Shown in pieces: positions 1 to 7,758 of a stretch of DNA of 15,707 bases. A program made the position numbers and the translations under genes. The DNA is from Russula earlei (lineage: Eukaryota; Basidiomycota; Agaricomycetes; Russulales; Russulaceae). The notes under the pieces are model-generated. The model was not told the DNA's origin. It did no database searches and saw only the letters and a list, made by a program, of their open reading frames with translations. The stretch is from assembly GCA_025769875.1 (NCBI GenBank), contig JAGFNK010001048.1:1-15707 (forward strand). The letters are read 5' to 3'. Position 1 is the stretch's first letter; every line of letters starts with the position of its first letter.

Positions 1-352
1 TGGCTAGGAAAAACCGCATTTTTGTGTGATTTCGACCGGTTTGTATGAGTAGATCAACGTAGAATTGGAGTTTTCCTATCTTATTCGGTGTTCCGTCGAC
101 GTTTAGCAACTCGCGAGGTTTTTCCATGCTTTTTATTGGTAATTGGAGTTCTTGGGCGTATTGTTGGTTGAGGAAGTTTTCGGTTGCTCCGGAATCAATT
201 AGTGTCGTAGCTTCAGCCCTCTTAGTGGCAGAGTGTATGTAGAAATGAATAGTCATTGATTTTCTGTTCGACATATACACTTTGTCATCTAATTTCCTAA
301 TCCAGGCCGCACGGATTAGGTTGAGAGAAAATCCGAAGATGAGGCTAATTTT
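1..352 (-). CDS. pol: pol fragment: aspartic protease region (partial, cut by window edge)
   Basis: The start of the Pol polyprotein of copy 1. The visible part is the retroviral-type aspartic protease, which would cut Gag-Pol inside the virus-like particle. The active-site triplet is seen as LIDSGATENFL, with the catalytic Asp codon at 194-196. The frame is open from just after a TGA at 353-355 to the left edge, with no stop. The first ATG is at 272-274, 44 bases past the gag stop. Pol lies in the -1 frame relative to gag and overlaps its last codons. I see no standard slippery heptamer in the overlap, so whether Pol is made by frameshifting, by reinitiation at the ATG, or no longer at all is unresolved. 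Reverse transcriptase and integrase would lie left of the window. Confidence 0.85.
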
Positions 353-1703
353 TCAGCGAGTTCGCATTTTTGGTCCGCAGTGAACGCATTCAGTTGTGCG
401 CATGCAGCACTAACCGGGTCAGACAGAGTGGTGTCAGCATAAGTGGTTTCTGTCATGGCTTCTGTCGTAGTTTCCCAGTCGATGAGATTGGCTTGCGAGT
501 TGAGGCGTTTGGGACAGTCGCGCGTGTAGTGGCCGGTTTCACCGCATTCAAAACAACTGTTGTTTCATTGTATGCGTGGTTGAGTATTGTTCATCTGGGC
601 CACTCGACCTCTGAATCCTCGTCCTCTCATCGGTCTAGCTTGTCGTGGCATTCGTGCACGGTCTAGGTCCATTAGTACGGGTTGGTTTGCCATGGTTCGT
701 GGCGCATTGGATGAATTGAATCGGGGTTGTTCATTGTTATTCGTGGTTCGTTGAGTGAAGAACGGTTGTCGCTGAGTGTATGTGGGTGGCATACGCCAGT
801 TTCCCATCGGCATATGTGTGGTGGGATAGTATTTTGTGTGCTGTTCATAAGCGCGTTTCTTAGTTGTTGCGCTTTGGTGATGTTGATGGCTTTTTCTTTT
901 ACATCTCCGTAGCTTTGTGGTATCAGGTGCATGAGTACGTCTCCGAGTACAGATTGCATCAGGCCTTTGAGAAAGAGGCGCATGACGGGTTCATCTCCTT
1001 GGATGTATCCGGCTTCCTGTGCTAGTTGTTCAAAGTCCGAAACGTATTGGTCGATGGCGGGCCATTTCATTTTAAGGTTTTCTATGGTTACTCGTGCCCT
1101 TTGAGCCCGTTGAGTATCCATAAATTGAGTTTGGAACTCGTCTACGAATTGATCCCATACAGCGGGGATGTTATCAGTGGCAGGGTTGAGACCGTCGATC
1201 CAAGCTCCCATGTCGCGAACCCATCCCTCGACTACTGGCCCTTCGATACAGGTGAGGGTGATTACCACTTTTCGTATTGGTGAGTCGAAGCCGGGTACAC
1301 CTATGTTGCTTCGAAAGTAGGCTTTCACTCCTTCTATGAACCGCTCAGTGTGGCTCCGATCCCCGTCAAACGTTGCAGGGAGGTTTCCTGAAACTTTGAC
1401 ATCGGGATTGATAGGCACTACATTCTGCAGTTGTGGTGCTGGTGCAACAGGTGCAGGTGGTCCTCCGGGGCCTCCAGGACCTCCTGGACCTCCAGGGCCT
1501 CCAGGTCCTCCTGGACCTCCGGGGCCTCCTCGTCTGAGTGCGTTTTGTAGTACTAGTAATATTCGTGCCGGGTCTGCAAGTGGCGGAGCCGCTGGTTGTG
1601 GTACAGCGGCGGCGGCAGGTGCTGCAACTTGAATTACTTGCGCTGGTGCGGCTGCCATGGATAAGCCTGGTGTAGGTGTAGCAAAGGAGAGGGTCGTTTG
1701 CAT
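316..1703 (-). pseudogene. gag: gag of Ty3 copy 1 (frameshift and one stop)
   Basis: Structural protein of the retrotransposon particle. From the ATG at 1703 the protein has an Ala/Pro-rich N-terminus, a Gly-Gly-Pro repeat (residues about 59-83) and a Retrotrans_gag-type helical domain (about 105-280). Near 822-836 it is 2 bases shorter than copy 2, so the 343-codon frame ends at 672 in unrelated residues. The true frame continues from about 813 and holds a TGA at 565-567. It then encodes a zinc knuckle, CFECGETGHYTRDC (CX2CX4HX4C), at about 520-561, and ends at the TAA at 316-318. Upstream of 1703 the same frame stays open to a TGA at 1884-1886 and encodes acidic, Pro-rich sequence, so the native N-terminus may lie further upstream. 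Copy 2 confirms the frame assignments. Confidence 0.88.
1457..1530 (-). repeat. Gly-Gly-Pro codon repeat in gag
   Basis: A GC-rich near-tandem 9-bp repeat coding for about eight Gly-Gly-Pro units. The third codon positions vary (ggt, gga, ccc, cct), so the repeat is old or kept at the protein level. Copy 2 has fewer units and begins inside this tract. Confidence 0.9.
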
Positions 1704-2142
1704 AGTAAGGTCGATGTGAGGGAGCGCGTGTGATGAGTATGGTGGTGGTGTGTCGAGTGGTGGTATGGGCGCGTGGCGAATCTGTTCGTTGGTGGTGGCA
1801 TCTTCTTTGATGTCGTCGGTTGACTCTTCTGTGTCGCTAGGTTCTTTGGTTCGTCCTGATTCGAGGTGTTCTATGTCTTTCTGTCACCGACTGGGGGCGG
1901 TGTCGCTGACAAATCGTTTCACGGGCGAGACGTGCGCACAGAGTCGAGCGAGACAACGAGTTCTCGCGAGAGTCGGGGATCTCGGTGATGACACAGCAAG
2001 GGCTAGTGTGTACCGCGGAGTGGAAAGACAACAAATAAGTCTTCGCGTCTGAAGACTTAGAGGATAGAGGAGACTTCTGAGTCGATTGCTTGATTCCCTG
2101 CAAGCCTACAGTCCCGAAGCTGAATCCAGTGATATTTCACAA

Positions 2143-2167
2143 GAGAACAAGCTTAAGGCTTGTTCTC
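2143..2167 (-). repeat. perfect inverted repeat just downstream of a TATA-like box
   Basis: Ten-base arms gagaacaagc and gcttgttctc are separated by five bases. On the minus strand the hairpin would begin about 14 bases after the TATATAAA at 2181-2188, so it would sit near the 5' end of any transcript started there. Its role is unknown. Confidence 0.8.
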
Positions 2168-2180
2168 TGTTACCGACAGG

Positions 2181-2188
2181 TTTATATA
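2181..2188 (-). promoter_or_regulatory. TATA-like box in leader
   Basis: TATATAAA on the minus strand, about 480 bases upstream of the gag ATG and directed toward gag. This is motif evidence only; it could be a second promoter or chance. Confidence 0.35.
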
Positions 2189-2205
2189 GATATCTGTATC
2201 CTATA

Positions 2206-2702
2206 TCAAATGGTAGACATGAAGTAGTAGCGAGGCGATCGAAACTGGAACACGCTGGAAAGTAATGGTACATGCGAGGCTGAACGAGTCATATGAAACG
2301 TGGGAAGTGCGAGGCTGTCTGGGTAGGCTGATCCGGTTGCCGGTTTGGTCCGAAGGACCAGTATCTGTGACACTTTCCTTCTTTTTCCTGCGAGTAATCG
2401 CTGGTCTTTGGCGAACGAGAGCTCGTAACAATGGTTCTCGAGATAGTAGATGGGTACAGCGTTCTTGTTAATCACCTTCCTTCCTGAAGGGCAGTAGATG
2501 TGATGTTCAACAAATGTATAACCTTTGTCGCCTTTCGTGATCCAAAACACGTATGGATTTGCCAGTGCGTCGTCGATGGCAGGTGGTGGGACAGAGACGT
2601 TACTGTCACTGCTCATGTCACTTTGATTGTTGTTGCTGATCGCGACTTCTGTGAGTGCTTGCTCCAGTTTCTCCAGATTCGAGTAGAAGAAGTCAAATCT
2701 AA
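2206..2702 (-). CDS. coding-like leader frame of unknown function (possible ORF0)
   Basis: I do not recognise this protein. The frame has an ATG at 2616 and ends at a TAG at 2206-2208 (136 codons). It also stays open upstream through the LTR junction at 2702, back to a TGA about 55 bases inside the LTR. Translation gives ordinary, mixed-composition protein: an acidic/hydrophobic stretch before the ATG (FDFFYSNLEKLEQAL), then a segment rich in Tyr, Phe and Trp (YVFWITKGDKGYTFVEHHIY), then a basic patch (LLAGKRRKVS). After the basic patch the residues look less protein-like, so the real end or a splice site may lie near 2360-2400. It could be a retrotransposon leader ORF, a captured host gene piece, or host DNA next to a 3' LTR. 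Confidence 0.4.
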
Positions 2703-2936
2703 TGTCACCGTCACTTGGAGTAGCGACGATAACGAGAGACTTGAATAGTGTTCAATGTACGAGTAAGTGTTCCCAACGCTTGTGAGCGGAAATGAGACTG
2801 TGATTGAGAGGCTACGAGACTAAGAGACAGGAGATTTGACTTGGGGTCTACATAGTGTGCAAGCTACATGTTATATACGCAAACACGGGAATACTTCGGT
2901 GCCACATCTTACTGCCAGCTCTATGCTTTGCTGGCA
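2703..2936 (-). repeat. LTR of Ty3 copy 1 (234 bp, TG...CA)
   Basis: This aligns along its whole length with 12152-12385 and has the same length, starting TGCCAGC and ending GTGACA. It holds a TATATAA box at 2871-2877. Many differences between the two LTRs are CG here against TG or CA in copy 2. Homology stops exactly at the CA end, which supports this boundary. Confidence 0.8.
2871..2877 (-). promoter_or_regulatory. TATA box in LTR
   Basis: TATATAA on the minus strand, identical in position and sequence to 12211-12217 in the other LTR, about 60 bases from the LTR start. It is the likely core promoter at the U3/R border. Confidence 0.55.
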
Positions 2937-3000
2937 TGCTTCGGTTCTCATTGAGCTGTCAGCATTAGAGTCGTCCAACGCGGCGAGCTCCTGTGACAGG
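2937..3000 (-). pseudogene. terminal codons of ORF3 from another Ty3 copy
   Basis: Directly outside the LTR, the minus strand matches the sequence just before the 3' LTR of copy 2 (about 12085-12151). It includes the last codons of ORF3 and its TAA (VTGARRVGRL-stop here, VTGAHHVGQI-stop in copy 2) and a purine-rich stretch next to the LTR. A free-standing 5' LTR should be flanked by host DNA, so this is the 3' end of a second element joined to the same LTR. Beyond about 3000 I cannot follow the similarity. Confidence 0.7.
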
Positions 3001-3628
3001 CCTCATCCTCAGGCAGCCACTGCTTATCGGAGAAATGGAGCTTTAGGCTGCTCTTCCCCACGGACAAGTTTCTGATGAGGAGCAGCATGATGTTGATGAG
3101 CTCTTGCGACTGCACCTGCGAGTGTGAGCGTGCTTGTGGCGTCGTGCGATCGCGTGCATTTTCGTGTCGTGTAGTCGTGTGCCATGCGAGTGGCCAGCTG
3201 TCATCGGTCAGTCAGACTTGGGTTGGTGGCGATTTCGCGGGGCTTGTAGAGTTTATGTTGCCATACACTTGCACACGTGTCGAGATGAGCGTGGGGTATT
3301 TACGTTGGGTGTTGGGAGACAGAGTGGTGGCATGTGTTGTGTATTGGACTGGTGAGTCGGCACGTTTGGAGATGCCGTTGTAGAGGGCCGTGGTGGTAGG
3401 TAGAGGTGGGACTCAAGGCCACCGCGGGATCCAAGGGGGCTTGGTTGCGCTCTCCGTCATGCAGCTTGTGTTCCGGCGGGTATGGTATAGTGGCTGCGCA
3501 CTAAGCGGCTGCATGTCCACTAAAAGTGGCTAGCCACTCCAAACCGAACTGAGAGAGAGAGCCTGAGAGCCTGAGAGCCATGTTTCCCTTATTGGAATAC
3601 AAAATCCAAGGACAGGTATACCAGTACA
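3001..3628. other. no recognised gene; CpG-rich DNA with short repeats
   Basis: No coding frame here looks convincing on either strand. Contents worth noting are a 14-bp perfect palindrome agtggctagccact near 3527-3541, next to related gtggctgcgcac and tgtccactaaaa pieces, and three tandem copies of gagagcct-like sequence near 3553-3580. The palindrome cluster could be the end of an unidentified transposon. Confidence 0.5.
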
Positions 3629-3630
3629 TA

Positions 3631-3848
3631 CAGTGACCCAAAAAACCGTTCAAATGTTTTGTACATTTTCATTGTATTGACCATATCTAGAGAACCACTG
3701 CAGCTAATAATATGTAACTAGGTTTGTTGTCAAGCTCTACATCATAGCTTTGTAATGGTATACTTTATACAGCATAAGCATAATTATTTAGGAATATATA
3801 AGGTATGTTTGCTTGTGTACCCATTTGAACAGTTTTTTGGCCTTGGTA
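3631..3848 (+). repeat. left terminal inverted repeat of Tc1 element
   Basis: Matches 5033-5250 in inverted orientation with a few substitutions. The outer end carries ccaaaaaaccgttcaaatg (from 3638). The inner end carries the same motif in reverse orientation (3821-3840, ccatttgaacagttttttgg), so the repeat has a transposase-site-like motif at each end. Confidence 0.92.
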
Positions 3849-3991
3849 AGTGAATTCATTATTTCTCAGATTAAGATTCATATTCTTTCCCCAGAGGGCT
3901 AAAATCGAACATGGAGGTCATGTGACCTATAATAAACTCAAACCATGTGCAAATAAGCCAAAACAGCTGCTTCTTCTTCACCAACAACATC

Positions 3992-5008
3992 ATGAAGTCT
4001 CTTCTTCCTCATGAAGTCAACTACATCATCTCCCTTCTCCAGGCCAACCATTCAGTTCGTAACATTGCCAAGGCAGCACACAGAAGCATTGGTTCAATCA
4101 CCAACATTCACCAGAAATACCTTCCTGACCTTCCAAAGTCCTCTGGAGGTCGTCCTTCCAAGCTCTCTAACCTTGACATCCACTTTGCCACACGCCTTCT
4201 TAGCTCTGGAGAAGCAGATACTGCTCCTCAGGTTGCTAGAAGGTTGGAGGTCATCAAAGAGTACACTATCTCCAATAAGACCATTTGAAACTACCTTAAC
4301 AAGGCAGGCTTGAAGGCAGTTACAAAGAAGAAGAGGCCTTACCTTAAACCAAGTCACTATAGGGCCAGAAAGGACTTTGCAGAAAAGTACCTATACTGGA
4401 CTGTGGAGGACTGGAAGAGGGTAATTTGGTCAGATGAGACCAAAATCAATCGTATGGGCTCAGATGGCAAGAAATGGGCTTGGAAAAAAAGAGGAGAGCA
4501 CCTTTCTGAACGCCTTGTTCAGCCAACAGTCAAACATGGAGGAGGTTCCTTGATGTTGTGGGGCTGCATGTCTTGGGAAGGAGTTGGGCATGCAGCAAAG
4601 ATTGATGGAAGGATGGATGCTGAACTTTATTGCAGCATTTTGGAGGATGAACTACTTGCATCTATCAAGTATTTCAAGAAGAAATGCAAAGATACCCTCT
4701 TTCAACAGGACAATGCCTCTATCCACAAGAGCAGGCTTGCCACATCTTGGTTCCAAGACCACAGAATTCAGGTCATGGACTGGCCAGCTCAATTCCCAGA
4801 CCTCAATCCTATTGAGCATCTTTGGGCTCATCTCAAAAAGAAGCTTGCAGCTTATCCAACACCCCCTAAGGGAATCAATGAACTTTGGGAGCGCACACAG
4901 CTGGAATGGGAGGCCATTGATCAAACTGTTGTGCAGAATTTGATAGAAAGTATGCCTAGGAGGGTGGAAGAGGTGTTCAAATCAAATGGAGGATACACAA
5001 ACTACTAA
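3992..5008 (+). pseudogene. Tc1/mariner DD34E transposase, one in-frame TGA
   Basis: Cut-and-paste transposase, 338 codons plus stop, a normal length for the Tc1 family. The ATG at 3992 is chosen because the ATG at 3945 stops within four codons. Two helix-turn-helix regions come first (about residues 4-55, and 60-110 ending in a second recognition helix), for binding the inverted repeats. The catalytic triad is Asp148 (IWSDETKI), Asp240 (QQDNASIH) and Glu275 (NPIEHLW), with 34 residues between the last two. The only lesion seen is the TGA at 4286-4288 (codon 99), in the second helix-turn-helix where these proteins usually have Arg, consistent with CGA changed to TGA. Downstream the frame is open to the TAA at 5006-5008. 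The gene should be inactive unless the stop is read through. Confidence 0.93.
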
Positions 5009-5032
5009 TTTTTGGCATATACCCTATTTAGA

Positions 5033-5250
5033 TACCAAGGCAAAAAAACTGTTCAAATGGATACACTGGAAGAAATACCTTATATCTTCTTACATAATTA
5101 TGTTCATAGTATATATAGTATTTTATTACAAAGCTATGATGTAGAGCTTTAAAACAAGCCCACTAACATGTTATCAGCTGCAGTGGTTCTCTAGATATGG
5201 TTAATACAATGAAAATGTACAAAACATTTGAACGGTTTTTTGGGTCACTG
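5033..5250 (-). repeat. right terminal inverted repeat of Tc1 element
   Basis: Inverted counterpart of 3631-3848. The inner motif is at 5041-5060 and the outer motif at 5225-5243. The TA target duplication follows at 5251-5252. Confidence 0.92.
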
Positions 5251-5483
5251 TACTACATCTATTTGTGCATCTGTACAGTCGATCCCTCCATATTGCATGC
5301 AGGCATGGCTTGGTATCGTCGGCATCAAGCATTATCTGCCTTTGCTTCATTCACTTGATTACAGCAATTATTTTTCCCAAGAAACAGGAACATAACTATG
5401 GAGGATGAAAACTCCCACTCTTCCTCCATCTGTACTCCAATGAGTGGGCCCGAAAAGAGGGTGAGGTCTGTAAAGATTGCTTT

Positions 5484-6015
5484 CTAAATTATGTAGGTGA
5501 AAGCCCGAAGCATGTCATCCTCCGGTTCATCCTCGTCAGGCTTGCCTGGCTCAGGTTCTGGGTATGGCTCGACCTTCTCCAGCTGGCATATGTCTGGGAC
5601 ATTGAAACCCTGTGAAAAAAGAAAACGTAAAACTCAACTCGGGCGTCACGTATGGATGGTCCAGGCTGGCAGGCAACTCACATTCGAGTTGGATACCTCC
5701 TCACGGGGTACAGTTCACGACTTCAGCATCCATTCCCAGGCCCTTCTCTGCAAAGCCTAACCACAACTCACAGAAATTCTTGCCGCCTGTCAGGATGCGG
5801 TCGGATTTGATGGTTGCACTGTGGGCTTCGAAGAAACCTGGACGACATGGCTGAAGTTTCGTGGTGTTGAGCACAAGCTGCACAATCAAGGAATTCAGCA
5901 CAAGTAGCACTCGCACACCCGACAGAGATTCAGGCTTGCGACAAAAGTCACCAAAGGAGATTGTGCCATCTTTCGAGGGGAGCGGGTGGGAAAAGCAACT
6001 CAGCGAAGCTGTGCT
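5484..6015 (-). CDS. possible spliced host gene, 3' part, function unknown
   Basis: I do not recognise this gene. On the minus strand, 5484-5609 encodes 41 residues ending in TAG, acidic and Pro-rich (KPDEDEPEDDMLRAFTYII at the end). It is preceded by a good acceptor (ttttttcacag). A matching donor GTGAGT at 5681 would define a 72-base intron (5610-5681) with a possible branch site near 5648-5655, typical of fungi. Upstream, 5704-6015 is an open frame of 104 codons with mixed composition. The GTGAGT donor does not keep that frame, but a weaker donor GTGAAC at 5718 (109-base intron) does. Either the gene uses that donor or it carries a frameshift. A cacag acceptor near 6005-6012 hints at a further upstream exon. 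No domain is visible. Confidence 0.3.
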
Positions 6016-6536
6016 TCACAATCGGCCACTGAGTGACAACCCAAAGCATCTCTGTTGCCCAGACCTTGATGTACTGTAAGGTGTGTCATCCAGCTGGCCA
6101 CGGAATCACGCGCGTGCAGGTGTCATTGTGTTGTGTTGTCCACTTTCTTTCATAGTATGTTTCCTCTTTCTCGTTCATTGTTCATCCTACCTTGCCACCT
6201 TGCCACTCCTTGATCGCCACCTACTTCCACAGCCGTATGCGAGAGCTCGCAGCCCAAACATCTCATGGCTTTTCCTCACACGCGATCCCTGATCGCTGCC
6301 TTGTCACTCGCCTCGTGTCCTCGTTCCAGTCCTCTGCAAGAGTACATTTGTTGTTTCTGTTCATGCATTGTGCTGGGTTCTCTTTGACATGGGTTTCACA
6401 CCTGAGTGTTGATATAACCATGATGTGATTTCTGCTTCAAGAATTGGTACAACAGTGAAAAAAAATAGTGTCTCTGGGGTCCTTGATCACTTTTCTCACT
6501 CAGACGCTTACAAATGTGTGCTGTCTTCGCGTCAGA

Positions 6537-6577
6537 AACAGGGACAGGCCAGCATAACAAGCTGGCCGGTCCCTGTT
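6537..6577. repeat. 17-bp inverted repeat at the Ty3 copy 2 breakpoint
   Basis: The arms 6537-6553 and 6561-6577 pair at 16 of 17 positions (one a/g mismatch at 6546/6568) around a 7-base loop. The right arm ends about 8 bases before homology to gag begins. It may have taken part in the rearrangement that truncated the element. Confidence 0.85.
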
Positions 6578-6584
6578 GCCATAC

Positions 6585-7758
6585 AGGAGGCCCTGGAGGC
6601 CCAGGAGGGCCTGGAGGTCCTGGAGGTCCACCTGCACCTGCTGCACCACAGCTGCAGAATGTAGTGCCCATCAATCCTGATGTCAAAGTCTCAGGAAACC
6701 TCCCCACAACGTTTGACAGGGATCAGAGCCATGCTGAGCAGTTCATAGAAGGAATAAAAGCTTACTTCCGAAGCAACCTAGGTGTACCTGGCTTCGACTT
6801 GCCAATGCAGAAGGTAGCAATTACCCTCACCTGCATTGAAGGACCAGTAGTTGAAGGGTGGGTCCATGACATGGGAGCATGGATCGACAGTTTCAACCCT
6901 GCCACCGACAATATTCCCACCATATGGGATCAATTCATAGATGAGTTCCAAACCCAGTTTATGGACACACAACAAGCACAAAGAGTGCAAGTGACGATCG
7001 AAAACCTCAAGATGAAGTGGCCCACCATCGACCAATACATTTCTGACTTCGAACAACTAGCATGCGAGGCAGGATACATCCAAGGAGATGAATCTGTTAC
7101 TCATCTCTTCCTCAAAGGCCTAACCCGATCCATAATCAGTGATGTACTCACTCACCCAATACCACAAAATTACAGAGACACGAAACAAAAGGCCATTAAC
7201 GTTACCAAAGCCCAGCAATTAAGAAATGTGCTCATGAATAGTGCACAGAACAGTGGTCCCAGTACATGCGCACCCATAGGGAACTGGTGTACACCACCCA
7301 CATACACTCAGTGACAACCGTTCTTCACTCAATGAACCACAAACAATAACAAACAACCTAGATTCAACTCATCCAATGCACCACAAACCATGGCAAACCA
7401 ACCTGTGCCAATGGACCTAGATCGTGCCCAGATGCCATGACAATCCAGACCAATGAGAGGACGAGGATTTGGGGGCTGAGTAGCCCAGATGAATAATACG
7501 AACCAGCCACGCATATGACGAAACAATGCTTGTTTTGAATGCGGCGAAACCAGACACTATGCACACAATTGCCCAAAGTGTCCCAACTCGCAAGCCAATC
7601 TTATAGACTGGGAAACCGCAACAGAAACCACCTATGTCAACACTACCCCATTTGATCCCATTAGCGCAGCATGTGCACAATTAAACGCGTTTACTGCAGA
7701 GCAAAAGCTTGAACTTGCAGAAAAGTTAGCCTCATCCCAGGATTTTCCCTCAACCTAA
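6585..7758 (+). pseudogene. gag: gag of Ty3 copy 2 (5'-truncated, five stops)
   Basis: Homologous to the copy 1 gag from the Gly-Gly-Pro tract onward. The Retrotrans_gag-type domain lies at about 6675-7240. The zinc knuckle CFECGETRHYAHNC (CX2CX4HX4C) is at about 7528-7570. The frame ends at the TAA at 7756-7758. In-frame TGA codons occur at 7312, 7333, 7438, 7477 and 7516. Copy 1 has CGA at the first four, and at the fifth the two copies differ in a pair of adjacent codons as expected from CpG loss in both. The 5' end joins unrelated DNA in frame, so an ATG at 6514 opens a 266-codon chimeric frame to 7314. That ATG belongs to the flank, not to the element. Confidence 0.9.

Larger units (their letters stand above)
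1704..2702 (-). other. 5' leader of Ty3 copy 1
   Basis: About 1 kb between the LTR end and the gag ATG. It contains the gag-frame extension (1704-1883), a TATA-like box at 2181-2188, a perfect hairpin at 2143-2167 and the coding-like frame at 2206-2702. No primer-binding site starting with TGG directly follows the LTR at 2702. A TGG-starting stretch occurs at 2111-2128 on the minus strand just after a CA-containing TATCA. If that were the true primer site, the LTR would be about 807 bp (2130-2936) instead of 234 bp. Confidence 0.5.
1..2936 (-). mobile_element. Ty3/gypsy retrotransposon copy 1, 5' part, runs off left edge
   Basis: Reading leftward on the minus strand the order is LTR (2703-2936), leader, gag with a CCHC knuckle, then protease at the start of pol, which is the order expected of Ty3/gypsy elements. 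The same family is present as copy 2 on the plus strand (from 6585), so domain limits can be checked by comparing the two. This copy is CpG-rich and keeps Arg CGA codons that copy 2 has lost, so it looks younger or less methylated. It is still not intact: gag has a frameshift near 822-836 and a TGA at 565-567. The rest of pol, and any 3' LTR, lie outside the window. Confidence 0.9.
3631..5250 (+). mobile_element. Tc1-like DNA transposon with TA target duplication
   Basis: The element starts CAGTGACCC and ends GGGTCACTG, with TA at 3629-3630 and 5251-5252, as expected of Tc1/mariner elements. It has 218-bp terminal inverted repeats around one transposase gene. It is 1,620 bp long and structurally complete. 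CpG is scarce, about ten by eye, in contrast to the flanks. One TGA breaks the transposase. Confidence 0.95.
5253..6584. other. unique spacer with a possible minus-strand gene
   Basis: DNA between the Tc1 element and the truncated Ty3 copy 2, with moderate CpG. Apart from the minus-strand candidate at 5484-6015 and the hairpin at 6537-6577, I see only short unconvincing frames; 6030-6400 is pyrimidine-rich on the plus strand and has no supported gene. Confidence 0.5.

Noticed and set aside
1336..1632. Collagen-like plus-strand frame with Gly-Pro-Pro repeats
   Set aside because: It is the antisense of the Gly-Gly-Pro tract of gag.
2836..3383. Plus-strand frames over the LTR and 3001-3400
   Set aside because: They start inside the LTR in antisense or have Cys/Arg/Val-rich composition without protein character.
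6497..6506. cactcagacg shared with gag of copy 1 just upstream of its Gly-Gly-Pro tract
   Set aside because: Ten matching bases with no similarity on either side; chance is likely, so I did not move the copy 2 start.
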